From assembly GCF_000316035.1 (NCBI RefSeq), contig NZ_ANHX01000003.1, positions 1-64,000 on the forward strand: a stretch of DNA of 64,000 bases, written 5' to 3'. Source of the DNA: Paenibacillus sp. PAMC 26794. Lineage in GTDB: Bacteria; Bacillota; Bacilli; Paenibacillales; Paenibacillaceae. The notes under the pieces were generated by a model that was not told the DNA's origin, searched no databases, and saw only the letters and a program-made list of their open reading frames with translations. Positions 53,959 to 62,322 of the stretch are shown here, one piece after another (position 1 is the first letter of the stretch; each line of letters opens with the position of its first letter). Position numbers and translations under genes: made by a program.

Positions 53959-54831
53959 CTATACAGATGTGGATTTGCTGCTGGTCTTGTTGTCATTCCA
54001 TGGAAGGAGACGGGATTCGATATAACCGACACAGGTGTAGAGGAGCATGGCGACCAGCATTAGCATGAACACGCCAACCCATACGGCCGGAAGGTTGAAC
54101 AGATTACCTTCGACGAATACCATGTGTCCAAGTCCTTTATCTGAAGAGATGAATTCTCCACCTACAACAGACACCAATGCCAAACCGATATTGATCCGAA
54201 AGGCCGAGATGATCCATGGCAGAGAGGAAGGAACGATAATTTTGCGGAAAATTTGTGATTTCTTTGCACCAAAGGATTTCATCAGATTAATCTGTGATTC
54301 GTCGATTTGATGAGTCGCTTGATAGGCGGATAATAGAGCTACGATAAATGTTGCTACGGAGGCCAGAGCAATCTTAGAGAAGATGCCTGAACCAAACCAG
54401 ATGATAATCATAGGAGCGAGGGCAATCTTCGGGATGCCGTTCATCGCTACAATGAATGGATCGAGCACACGGGCAACGGACTTGGAATACCACATGAGCA
54501 GTCCTGCCAATGAGCCGATTAAGCTTCCGGCTACGAATCCGATAACGGTGGCATTCACCGTTGCAAACGCGTCTGTAAGCAGTTGCCCTGAGCTGGCCAT
54601 GGTGATGGCGGCATCAAGAATGGCGTTTGGTGATCCCATGAGGAATCCGTTAACCAGCTTCAAACGAACGGCGGATTCCCAGATCACCAGGATGACCGCT
54701 ACAATAATGAACCGCCACAGCATCGTCATCAGCCATTCTTTGGAGAAGGTGGACTGTCTGCGTTTGCTCTTGCTCTTCGTAACTCCAGCAGGCTTTCCGG
54801 CAAGGGTAACTTCAGGTGATGTGCTCTTCAT
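53959..54831 (-). CDS. SsuC/TauC-like ABC permease
   Basis: A 290-residue permease with about six hydrophobic segments and EAA-like sequence LMKSFGAKKSQIFRKIIVP, followed by LPWIISAFRINIGLALVSVV. A basic N-terminal tail precedes the first helix. The start ATG shares one base with the stop of the ATPase gene, so the two are coupled. Confidence 0.9.
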   Translation of the reverse strand: MKSTSPEVTLAGKPAGVTKSKSKRRQSTFSKEWLMTMLWRFIIVAVILVIWESAVRLKLVNGFLMGSPNAILDAAITMASSGQLLTDAFATVNATVIGFVAGSLIGSLAGLLMWYSKSVARVLDPFIVAMNGIPKIALAPMIIIWFGSGIFSKIALASVATFIVALLSAYQATHQIDESQINLMKSFGAKKSQIFRKIIVPSSLPWIISAFRINIGLALVSVVGGEFISSDKGLGHMVFVEGNLFNLPAVWVGVFMLMLVAMLLYTCVGYIESRLLPWNDNKTSSKSTSV

Positions 54832-55607
54832 TAGCTGATCCTCCCCATTTGGATATCAAGCTCTGACCAGATCGATTCAAAATACTGCTTGAACTTGTGG
54901 TCGGAGCGGGCTTTCAGTGCTGAACCATATTGCGAGGCGAGACCAATGTCATACACCTGTTTCACGGTTGTTGGTCGTTTACTCATAACGGCAATACGGT
55001 CGGAGATGGCGATGGCTTCCTCAATGTCATGCGTGATCAGGACGCCTGTTTTGCCCTCGGATTTCAGGATGGACAAGATCTCATCTTCCAGAATGAGTCT
55101 GGTCTGATAATCAAGTGCGGAGAAGGGTTCATCCAGTAATATAATATCGGGCTGGGTAACGAGGGTACGTATGAGGGCTACACGTTGGCGCATACCACCT
55201 GATAGTGTGGAGGGATAGGCTTCTGCGAATGAGGCCAGGCCATAACGATCCAGATAATCCATGGCAATATCGCCGCGATCCTTTTTGGACATGCCCTTCA
55301 CTTCCAAGCCTAGCGTGACATTGTCCAGGATGCTTCTCCAAGGAAGTAACAGGTCCTTCTGCATCATATAACCGACATGCCCGGTGGTCTGATCGATCTC
55401 TTCGCCACAGACGATAACCTTGCCATTTGTTGGCTTGAGCAGACCCGCGATAATATTGAAGATCGTACTCTTTCCACAGCCGCTCGGTCCCACGATACTG
55501 AAGAACTCCTGCTTCTTGATTTGCATCGAAACCTCAGCGAGTACCTGAATATCTTCTCCGGTTGCACTGACAAATGATTTGGATACGCCTTGTATCTGTA
55601 TAGCCAT
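54831..55607 (-). CDS. SsuB/TauB-like ABC ATP-binding protein
   Basis: The ATPase of the importer, 258 residues from ATG 55607 (MAIQIQGVSKSF). Walker [11 protein letters not shown]-loop YMMQKDLLLPWRS, signature LSGGMRQR, Walker B ILLDEPFSALD, H-loop LITHDIEEA. An in-frame ATG at 55727 would add 40 residues unlike the family; AAAGGGG before 55607 supports the shorter form. First gene of the operon. Confidence 0.92.
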   Translation of the reverse strand: MAIQIQGVSKSFVSATGEDIQVLAEVSMQIKKQEFFSIVGPSGCGKSTIFNIIAGLLKPTNGKVIVCGEEIDQTTGHVGYMMQKDLLLPWRSILDNVTLGLEVKGMSKKDRGDIAMDYLDRYGLASFAEAYPSTLSGGMRQRVALIRTLVTQPDIILLDEPFSALDYQTRLILEDEILSILKSEGKTGVLITHDIEEAIAISDRIAVMSKRPTTVKQVYDIGLASQYGSALKARSDHKFKQYFESIWSELDIQMGRIS

Positions 55608-55663
55608 GATAGGTAGCCCCTTTCCTACAGCCTGATGGTAGTTCGTTTCTTGATGTGAATTGA

Positions 55664-55680
55664 TGTTAATTAACATGACA
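55664..55680. promoter_or_regulatory. TnrA/GlnR-like box upstream of the ABC/amidase operon
   Basis: TGTTAATTAACATGACA fits the core TGTNA-N7-TNACA, 57 bases upstream of the ATPase start. Three inner positions deviate from the full consensus. It also contains a perfect palindrome, ATGTTAATTAACAT (55663-55676). Suggests nitrogen control of import. Confidence 0.55.
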
Positions 55681-55817
55681 TTAATGAATATATTCCTAAT
55701 CATATAGACTGTTTGCATCATTGTCATTAGTTACTCTGAACATAAAAATAGAATTAAATTAGTTAAAATGCACAAATGAAGATTGAACATGAATTGAATA
55801 TGAAAAGAAAAATTAAA

Positions 55818-55844
55818 GAACGTGTCATTATACATGACATGTTC
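55818..55844 (-). terminator. Terminator after the PucR gene
   Basis: GAACGTGTCAT and ATGACATGTTC arms (one mismatch); on the minus strand T-rich sequence follows. It separates the regulator from the ABC operon. Confidence 0.65.
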
Positions 55845-55849
55845 TCGGT

Positions 55850-57550
55850 TTAAGACGTATGATTAGCTTCACTAGGGGCTGGATTAACATTCAGAAGTGA
55901 CTCAAGTGCGAAGGCGAGACGGAAGCGTAGACTTTCACTCGGATCCTTGATGTTCCTGCCGGTTAATTTTTCGCATTTCTCAAGCCTGTAGATGACGGTA
56001 TTGCGATGTACGAACAGCTCTTTGGCTGTATCGACGATCTGGCAATGATTCTCATAGAAGGAGGACAAAGTTTTCATAAGCTCGTTGCGCTCGTTTGGAT
56101 CTCGGTCGTTGAAGGGCTTAAAGGTTTCGTGATGGAACTGCAGCATCTCATCGTGGGGAATCATGCGCAGCAGACGGCTTATATCCATGGTTTGATAGGA
56201 ATGAGCGAAGCGGGTCTTTCGCATCTGATAACCGGATTGGAGTGCCTTGACTGCTTCATTATAGGAGAGTCCAATATCCAATACATTGGTGTAGGAATTA
56301 CCTATGCCGAAGGATAGGCTGAGCTGCGACTCTGTATACAGATTGATCGCCATCCGCTCAAGCTGCTGAACAACGGTGTGTTCGTCCCAAGACGATTCGG
56401 CCAAAAAAACGAGTATGCCGAACTGGTCGTTCTTAGTGAACATGACAAAGGAGAGATCCAATCTGGCGAATTCCTGTTTAATCAACTCGTAATTAGCGTC
56501 TCGTTCCGAGATGAACCGCTCTTCCCCGGAGGAAGCAGAGTTCTGCTTAGGTACGCCCGCTAAGGATTCATCCTTTTTGCCGATGATCAGAACGGAACTT
56601 CCTTTGGCTTGCAGCCCATATTTCTTGCCGCGATGCAGCGCTTCTTGTTCAGAACGAATGAAGCCTTGAATGAGATCGGAGAAATATTCATTTTTGTAAC
56701 GGCGGGAGCGCTCCTTGACGGCTTGCTTCTTGGTTAACTCCAGACCGATCACATTGACCGCTTGCTCCAGTGCCAGAGTGGAGAGCTTAGAGCTTGCGGA
56801 ACTGTCGTATAGTGCGATCAAATAGCCCTCGTGCCGATCCGTGAAGATGGGATGAAGCTCAGCATGTCGGTATTTATCAGCAGTAAGCAGGCAGATCGAG
56901 ATTGCAGTATGGAAGGAAGGGTGCTCATCAATAAATGTCAGTAATGGCGCGGCGAGAGACTGGTCATCCATCTGTTGTGCATAGTGGGAGCTGGCCGTGA
57001 TTTGCTTCTTCGAACCAAGCAGCAGCACAGGTGAGGATAGCAGTTGAGACAATGTATCCACGATGGATGGTATGCCTTTTCCCTGCATAACCATCGTGGA
57101 AAATTGCTTGTGAATAGATAAGGCGTAGTGTAGCTCATGGGTTTTGTTCTGAAGGATGGCACTGATCGAATGTTGAAATATTTCACCGAGTGTATTGTCT
57201 ATCTTGGACAGTTCGATGATTGGGAAGCCCAGCTTGTCGGCCGTTTCAAGCAGTTGCGGAGATAATTCAAGAGAGAAACGCTGTGTCTTGACCGCGAGCG
57301 CTGCACAACCAATTGCATGCATGTCTGTAATGAATCCAAGATGAGCATCTGGGCGGTCTTTCAGGATATAACCGTTCGTCAGCAGCATATCTCCCGGCTT
57401 CAGGAATTGTACAATATCTGGTGCGTCCATAATATTAATCGATTGCACCAAGCGATCTAGTCCGCGATGTCCGGCAATAACCTTTGCTTTGGAGAGAATG
57501 GGGATAGTCAATAACTGTTGCAGATCCATCTTCAACCCACTCGCTTTCAT
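55850..57550 (-). CDS. PucR-family transcriptional regulator
   Basis: A 566-residue regulator. The N-terminal PucR domain (about 10-130) contains AGHRGLDRLVQSINIMDAPD and KPGDMLLTNGYIL. A GAF-like/GGDEF-like middle follows (CdaR type). The C-terminal HTH_30 domain includes TAKELFVHRNTVIYRLEKCE. PucR proteins usually control purine, allantoin or GABA catabolism. A start at ATG 57529 is also possible: the ATG at 57550 has no good SD, and a regulatory box lies only eight bases upstream of it. It is transcribed towards the ABC/amidase operon and is its probable controller. Confidence 0.88.
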   Translation of the reverse strand: MKASGLKMDLQQLLTIPILSKAKVIAGHRGLDRLVQSINIMDAPDIVQFLKPGDMLLTNGYILKDRPDAHLGFITDMHAIGCAALAVKTQRFSLELSPQLLETADKLGFPIIELSKIDNTLGEIFQHSISAILQNKTHELHYALSIHKQFSTMVMQGKGIPSIVDTLSQLLSSPVLLLGSKKQITASSHYAQQMDDQSLAAPLLTFIDEHPSFHTAISICLLTADKYRHAELHPIFTDRHEGYLIALYDSSASSKLSTLALEQAVNVIGLELTKKQAVKERSRRYKNEYFSDLIQGFIRSEQEALHRGKKYGLQAKGSSVLIIGKKDESLAGVPKQNSASSGEERFISERDANYELIKQEFARLDLSFVMFTKNDQFGILVFLAESSWDEHTVVQQLERMAINLYTESQLSLSFGIGNSYTNVLDIGLSYNEAVKALQSGYQMRKTRFAHSYQTMDISRLLRMIPHDEMLQFHHETFKPFNDRDPNERNELMKTLSSFYENHCQIVDTAKELFVHRNTVIYRLEKCEKLTGRNIKDPSESLRFRLAFALESLLNVNPAPSEANHTS

Positions 57551-57557
57551 AATGATA

Positions 57558-57574
57558 TGTTATAAAATCTAACA
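57558..57574. promoter_or_regulatory. Perfect TnrA/GlnR consensus box upstream of pucR-like gene
   Basis: TGTTATAAAATCTAACA matches TGTNANAWWWTMTNACA at every specified position on the plus strand. It ends within 25 bases of the annotated regulator start, so binding would most simply repress, or the true start is further in. Nitrogen-dependent control is inferred from the known B. subtilis consensus. Confidence 0.75.
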
Positions 57575-57747
57575 TTAAGTGAGGTGGGCGTAAAGAAGAG
57601 TTTGGATAAAGAGGCTAAAGGATAGATGAAAACAAATTTCTCATAAATATAAAAACTTTCCAATAATTCAATGCGTTATACTAAATAGATCTAAAGAAAA
57701 TTTGATCACTATTACCAACTCTATCACTAAAAAGGAGTTCTCAATCC

Positions 57748-58224
57748 ATGAAACGAAAAGGATTAGTATCGCTTTTACTTGCCAGTGTTGTTGCTGGTTC
57801 TATTCTATTAGCATCGACTACAACTGCGGAAAGAGTCGTAGCCCAAACTCCGATGGAAGCAGCAACGGAGTACTTTCAGGCTTAAATTGCTAGGGATGTA
57901 GAAGGAATGATGTTCTATTCTAAAGATACAAATTATTTGGATGAGAAAAGTCGTGAAGAAGGATATGTGAAGGATTTTAAAACCAATCCAACTACAGGGT
58001 ATGAAATTGTGGAAACCAGACAAATCAACACGGATGAAGTTCAACTTTATGTGGTTCAAAAGTATGCAGGACAAGACTACGAACAGTCACCACCACTCCC
58101 GTATAAAATTTTCAAAAGCGAAAATGGATGGAAGGTTTTAGTAGAGCCACTAGAAATCAATACGGTGACAGGTGAAGTCACTAAAGGTACACCGATTCAC
58201 GCTTTGCAGTATACAGATCATTAG
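57748..58224 (+). pseudogene. Secreted protein gene interrupted by one stop codon
   Basis: ATG 57748 has SD AAAAGGAG and encodes a signal peptide (KRKGLVSLLLASVVAGSILL). The frame meets TAA at 57883 after FQA and continues without shift as IARDVEGMMFYSKDTNYLDE to 58224 (ending LQYTDH). A CAA-to-TAA change would restore an uninterrupted 158-residue protein. The downstream part resembles small NTF2-like or DUF4878-type secreted domains, weakly. Either a pseudogene or a sequence error. Confidence 0.75.
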
Positions 58225-58379
58225 TTGTGATTTTGAAAAGCGATTCCTAGAATAAATTTATTAGAAATTAAGCTTGGAAAGGCGGTGTAGCAATGCCAGC
58301 GACCTGGACATTTAGTGCAAACAAGAATAGACGTGCTCCCTTTTGAGAAATAATCTTAGACAAGGGGGATATTTGTATA

Positions 58380-59024
58380 ATGAAAATTTCAGACCGACTA
58401 TTAAGACAATATTTAGATCACGTTTATTGGATATGTGGCGGCCCTTGCGGCGGAAAGAGCACGATGACTAATTTACTTTCTTCAAAATGGGATATGAATT
58501 ATTATTCCTCAGATGACCACACTTTCGATTATCAAAAAAAGGCTAATCCGCAGGATCATCCAGCAATTTTGCGACACTTCATTGATTGGGAATGGTTCTT
58601 TTTAGGGCGTGGGAACGATAGGAGTCACTGGTTAAATTCAGTGTTTGATGAAAGTGTTGAGTTTATTATTTTGGATTTGTTACAGATGGGGAAAGAGAAG
58701 CCAATCGTAGTAGATACTTTTATGGAACCTGCTTATCTAAGGGCGATTGTTAATCCCAACCGAGTTGTTTATATGTTTGCAGAAGATGATCTAATTCGAG
58801 CGGAGTATCTGGATCGCGATCATCTGGGGGGCATGGAGGATTTGTTCCCTAGTTTATCAGATCCACAACGTGCACGGGACGAAACATTAAACACGGTGGT
58901 TAAAGCATCGAATCATTACCAGCAACAAGCAGAGCAGTACCAATTAAAATGGTTTATGAGAACATCTCAGTCCAATAAAGATCAGATGTTATTGGAAGTT
59001 GAAAAGCATTTCGGTTTTCGATGA
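58380..59024 (+). CDS. P-loop kinase-like protein
   Basis: A 214-residue cytosolic protein. Walker A is WICGGPCGGKSTMTNLL near residues 17-33. A DD motif (YYSSDDHTFDY) near 41-50 resembles a nucleoside/shikimate-kinase-like region, and IVVDTFMEPAYL a Walker-B-like strand. The late RARDETLNTVV could supply lid arginines. AAGGGGG lies about 12 bases upstream of the ATG. The substrate is unknown; antibiotic phosphotransferase or nucleotide kinase are possibilities. Confidence 0.7.
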   Translation: MKISDRLLRQYLDHVYWICGGPCGGKSTMTNLLSSKWDMNYYSSDDHTFDYQKKANPQDHPAILRHFIDWEWFFLGRGNDRSHWLNSVFDESVEFIILDLLQMGKEKPIVVDTFMEPAYLRAIVNPNRVVYMFAEDDLIRAEYLDRDHLGGMEDLFPSLSDPQRARDETLNTVVKASNHYQQQAEQYQLKWFMRTSQSNKDQMLLEVEKHFGFR

Positions 59025-59095
59025 TACTGGAGTAGCAAATGATATCAGTCGTCATTTGTTACACTAAAAGTATACGGTAGCTCAATAACCCCCAG

Positions 59096-59128
59096 AAAGT
59101 AGTCGATCAACCTGATCGGCTGCTTTTG
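59096..59128 (+). terminator. Probable terminator after the kinase-like gene
   Basis: AGTAGTCGATCA and TGATCGGCTGCT-like arms (with G-U pairs) are followed by TTTTG. Confidence 0.5.
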
Positions 59129-59267
59129 TTCAGCTAATGGGCAGGTTAACTCAATGCCATCTTGCGAATTACAGGTGTAACTTTTATTGATTGATAGCGT
59201 TGTTAACAACGAGGAACTTCTTATAGGTTTTTAGAATAACTAATAAAACAATACGAGGAATGAAGTA

Positions 59268-59780
59268 ATGAAGAAAAAGAGACTATTTTTTACTGTTGTA
59301 TCATTAGCTTTAACAACAGCGACCGTAACTGCCTGTGATTCAACGAGTCCAAGTCAAGAGAATATGTCTAATCCAAAAACTGGTGTATTATCAAGAAAGT
59401 CCGAAAGTACAACACTTTCTAAGTCTTTAAGCGAACAAGAGAGCAAACCGTCCCACTTTATTGCTTCTGGAGGCGCAACGGTAAAGCAACCCTTTTCCGT
59501 AAATCCGGAATATGTACATATAAAACTGCTTATGAAAAACAATAGTAGCCATGAAGTTAATGTTAGTTTAACGCACTTAGATACTAGTGAAGTGTACTTC
59601 GCTAGAACGATTGCTCCCGGGGAATCTTTAGATTGGATAAATAGTAAAGAAGGTTTCACACAGGGGATGAGTACTGGAGACTACTTGCTTCAATGGAGTG
59701 GTGGCGGTTATCGGGTTGAGGGGGAACTATGGGGATCAGCTGGTTCAGACCCGGACGATACTGTTGATCTAACTTATTGA
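59268..59780 (+). CDS. Putative lipoprotein, beta-sandwich type
   Basis: A 170-residue predicted lipoprotein. The signal is MKKKRLFFTVVSLALTTA with lipobox TVTAC (Cys23), then a Ser-rich linker. The C-terminal 100 residues look like a beta-sandwich (LLMKNNSSHEVNVSLTHLD; GDYLLQWSGGGYRVEGELWG). No family recognised. A good SD (ACGAGGAATG) precedes the ATG. Confidence 0.7.
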   Translation: MKKKRLFFTVVSLALTTATVTACDSTSPSQENMSNPKTGVLSRKSESTTLSKSLSEQESKPSHFIASGGATVKQPFSVNPEYVHIKLLMKNNSSHEVNVSLTHLDTSEVYFARTIAPGESLDWINSKEGFTQGMSTGDYLLQWSGGGYRVEGELWGSAGSDPDDTVDLTY

Positions 59781-59883
59781 ACTAACAGTAAACGATAGTC
59801 CAGGGGAATTAAGGAACAAATTGAGCAACCCTTTCTATACATCATTCGTTAGAGTATGAGAGAGGTGAGATCAAATTATTAAA

Positions 59884-60309
59884 ATGAGTAATAACATCTT
59901 AATGTTGGTATTAGTGGTATCCATGACAATAGCTGGGTGTTCATCAACCGATAAAAATGAGGATAATGTTACTGAACGTGTAGTAACATCTGATTTCGTT
60001 CTCGAAGTAACAACACCAACTGTTTTAGGTACGGGTGAGACAATGAAAGTAAAAGGAACTTTAAAATATACAGGTATTAAACCAGTTGAAGTATCTCATG
60101 GAAAACCAATCATTCGTTTTTCCTTCTCCGGTAGTAACGAGGAGCGTAATTATGCGGATGTGGGATATTATACTGAGTTTAAGTCGGGTCAAGTGGTTGA
60201 GGTTGAAGATGAATTTAAGGTAACCAAAAAAGGAAAACAAAATCTCTTTGTGGATATGACCGCGGATATCTCTTTAACCATGAATCCAATTGAAATTGTT
60301 GTGAAGTAA
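59884..60309 (+). CDS. Putative lipoprotein of unknown function
   Basis: A 141-residue protein with lipobox TIAGC (Cys19) and an Ig-like beta domain (MKVKGTLKYTGIKPVEVSHG; FKSGQVVEVEDEFKV). The only canonical start, ATG 59884, is 15 bases from AGAGGTGA (59861-59868), rather far; ATT codons at 59875 and 59878 lie at the ideal spacing and would add a lysine to the signal. Start therefore uncertain. Confidence 0.68.
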   Translation: MSNNILMLVLVVSMTIAGCSSTDKNEDNVTERVVTSDFVLEVTTPTVLGTGETMKVKGTLKYTGIKPVEVSHGKPIIRFSFSGSNEERNYADVGYYTEFKSGQVVEVEDEFKVTKKGKQNLFVDMTADISLTMNPIEIVVK

Positions 60310-60397
60310 TTTTAGTAAAATTGAACTGACAGCAAACGTTAACTCAAATGAAATGTTTACAAGAATAGCGCCTAAATAACTCGTTCGAAATTGATAA

Positions 60398-60439
60398 AAA
60401 ACCTCCCGTCCCGCATAACATCTGGGCTTGGGAGGTTTT
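60398..60439. terminator. Bidirectional terminator
   Basis: AAAACCTCCC (60398-60407) and GGGAGGTTTT (60430-60439) are perfect arms with A and T runs, between convergent genes. Confidence 0.8.
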
Positions 60440-60461
60440 GATTATAGTGCTAATTCAACGT

Positions 60462-60824
60462 TTATCGTACAAACCATCCAGTGGGCTGAGGGGCTACGTC
60501 TGCGGTATCTCGTAAATCATGGACTTTGACATTACTGCCATAGATCATGGAATCACTACTCAGTCGGAACGAAGGGAAACTGTGCTCGGATTGCAGACGC
60601 AGAGAGGGTTCAAAGTAAATCTGCTGCTGTTTGTTGATTACAAAGGGAAGCGACCCCGCTTCTACGGTAACATCATCGCTATCTGGTTCGTTCAAGATCA
60701 GAAGTACCGCAATTCCGTCACAACCGCATCCATCGGTATCATAAAACAATTTGAAATAGCCTGGTCGATCTCCCAGCTTTTCAGTAAGTCTTGCTTCTGC
60801 CAGCGGACTGACTTGAATGATCAT
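60462..60824 (-). CDS. HesB/IscA-like iron-sulfur biosynthesis family protein
   Basis: About 120 residues of the Bacillus YqkB type: MIIQVSPLAEARLTEKLG, YFKLFYDTDGCGCDGIAVLL and LRLQSEHSFPSFRLSSDSMI. The CGC pair provides possible Fe-S or metal ligands, but the C-terminal CGCG of true IscA is missing. ATG 60824 follows AGAGGAG by 13 bases; GTG 60836 abuts the SD and is less likely. Confidence 0.78.
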   Translation of the reverse strand: MIIQVSPLAEARLTEKLGDRPGYFKLFYDTDGCGCDGIAVLLILNEPDSDDVTVEAGSLPFVINKQQQIYFEPSLRLQSEHSFPSFRLSSDSMIYGSNVKVHDLRDTADVAPQPTGWFVR

Positions 60825-61030
60825 GACGTCTTTCACACTCCTCTAATCTCCAATAAATTCGCTTACAATTTAATATATGGACCATAAACGCAGATTAGAA
60901 GGTGAAATAAAGAAAAGCAAACATGTCCTGTGAAAATATTGACGCTAATGCGTAATGCAACGAACAATTCACGTATGAATGTCATACCCGGAACTTCTAC
61001 TAGTCCAGTGTGAAATCATTCGCCCGCCAA

Positions 61031-61068
61031 TGAAACCCATTTCAACGCCATTCCTTATCTGGTATGAT
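61031..61068 (+). promoter_or_regulatory. Operator and weak promoter of the second LacI gene
   Basis: TGAAACCCATTTCA (61031-61044) is the same 14-mer found before the binding-protein gene at 62256. It overlaps a weak -35 (TTCAAC) with TATGAT at 61063-61068, 16 bases on. Suggests autorepression. Confidence 0.65.
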
Positions 61069-61113
61069 AAGCAGGGAAAATAGGGAAAATTAGAGAAAAA
61101 GGAAGGTTCCGCT

Positions 61114-62142
61114 ATGACACCGATCACCATATACGACATCGCCAAGGAAGCAAATGTATCTGTAGCGACGGTCTCCCGGGTACTGAATGATACGGCACCT
61201 GTGCGTGCAAGCACCCGAGAGAAGATTATGTCCATCATTGAAAAACACCAGTTTCAGCCCAACGCGCAGGCGCGCAGTCTGATTAAGAAAGAGACGGGCA
61301 CCATCGCCATCATCCTGCCGGACATTACGAATCCTTTCTTCCCGGAAGTGTTCTGGGGTGCGGAGAATGAGGCTCGCGGATTGGGGTATACCTTCTTTCT
61401 GTGCAATACCGCAGGCGACTACAACAGGGAATCTGAATATTTGTCCATCCTGCGAGAGAAGCGGGTAGACGGGATTATTTTTCTCGGCGGGCGAATCAAC
61501 ATGCAGGTCTGTCCGGATGACATGGCTCAGGAATTGATTGATATGGGCAAACGTATGCCAATCGTGCTGGTCAATGGCAATATTGCCAAAGGCGGGTTCC
61601 ACCGGGTGTACACGGATGAAGGGGCAGGTGCAGCCCTTGCAGCTGAGCATCTGCTTGAACTGGGGCATCGCGATATCGCCTTTGTCGGCGGCCTGAAAGA
61701 GTTGTCCACCACCATGGTCAAGGTCAGAGCTGTGCAGAAGAAACTTCGCGAGCATGGACTCGAAATACCGAAAGAACGCCAACTGCTCGGCAGCTTCTCC
61801 ATCGACGACGGCAAACGCGAGATGTCCAAACTGCTGGATCGTGACAATCCACCCACCGCAGTCCTCTGCGTCAATGACAACACAGCGATTGGTGCCATTA
61901 AATCAACGATTGAGCATGGACTCTCAATTCCGAAGGATATATCCATTGTAGGTTTTGATGATACGCCGCTCGCCAGTGCCGTTATACCGGAACTGACAAC
62001 CGTATCTCAGAACACGTATCAGCTTGGCAAACAGGCTGTGGATGTGCTGCATGAGTTGATTAACCAAGGCAAACCGAAGAAGCAGATCATTCTGCAACCG
62101 GAGCTGATTGTGCGTCAAAGTACAGGACCTGCTGCAAGATAA
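61114..62142 (+). CDS. LacI-family transcriptional regulator of a sugar importer
   Basis: A 342-residue repressor. The HTH is TIYDIAKEANVSVATVSRVL, the hinge FQPNAQARSL, and the effector domain includes TIAIILPDITNPFFPEVFWG and AVLCVNDNTAIGAIKSTIEH. GGAAGG precedes the ATG. It is followed by the ABC sugar importer, which has matching operators, so it is the likely local repressor. Confidence 0.92.
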   Translation: MTPITIYDIAKEANVSVATVSRVLNDTAPVRASTREKIMSIIEKHQFQPNAQARSLIKKETGTIAIILPDITNPFFPEVFWGAENEARGLGYTFFLCNTAGDYNRESEYLSILREKRVDGIIFLGGRINMQVCPDDMAQELIDMGKRMPIVLVNGNIAKGGFHRVYTDEGAGAALAAEHLLELGHRDIAFVGGLKELSTTMVKVRAVQKKLREHGLEIPKERQLLGSFSIDDGKREMSKLLDRDNPPTAVLCVNDNTAIGAIKSTIEHGLSIPKDISIVGFDDTPLASAVIPELTTVSQNTYQLGKQAVDVLHELINQGKPKKQIILQPELIVRQSTGPAAR

Positions 62143-62160
62143 AGGGCCTGTAATTGGAAA

Positions 62161-62198
62161 AGAAAGCGTTGACATTTCCTAGAAGGGTGAAATATAAT
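62161..62198 (+). promoter_or_regulatory. Promoter of the sugar importer with cre-like site
   Basis: TTGACA (62169-62174), 18 bases, TATAAT (62193-62198). AGAAAGCGTTGACA (62161-62174) matches the CcpA cre TGWAANCGNTNWCA at 13 of 14 positions and covers the -35, consistent with catabolite repression. Confidence 0.7.
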
Positions 62199-62209
62199 GA
62201 GTGCGTGAA

Positions 62210-62283
62210 TGAAACCCCTTTCATAAAATGGAACGGGTTTTATGTTTCAGCTTAATGAAACCCATTTCATGAAACGGGTTTCA
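62210..62283 (+). promoter_or_regulatory. Three LacI operators, two directly abutting
   Basis: TGAAACCCCTTTCA (62210-62223), TGAAACCCATTTCA (62256-62269) and TGAAACGGGTTTCA (62270-62283). The last two abut and together form a near-perfect 28-bp palindrome. A partial GGAACGGGTTTTA lies at about 62230-62242. All are downstream of the -10, so bound repressor would block elongation or initiation. Confidence 0.75.
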
Positions 62284-62322
62284 GTGTAGTCATCCATTCA
62301 TTATATCAAGGGGGCGTAACGT

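Noticed and set aside
55608-55849. Riboswitch (TPP, purine or guanidine) before the NMT1-like importer
   Set aside because: I looked for conserved cores and saw none; the only strong signals are the GlnR/TnrA-type box and a terminator.
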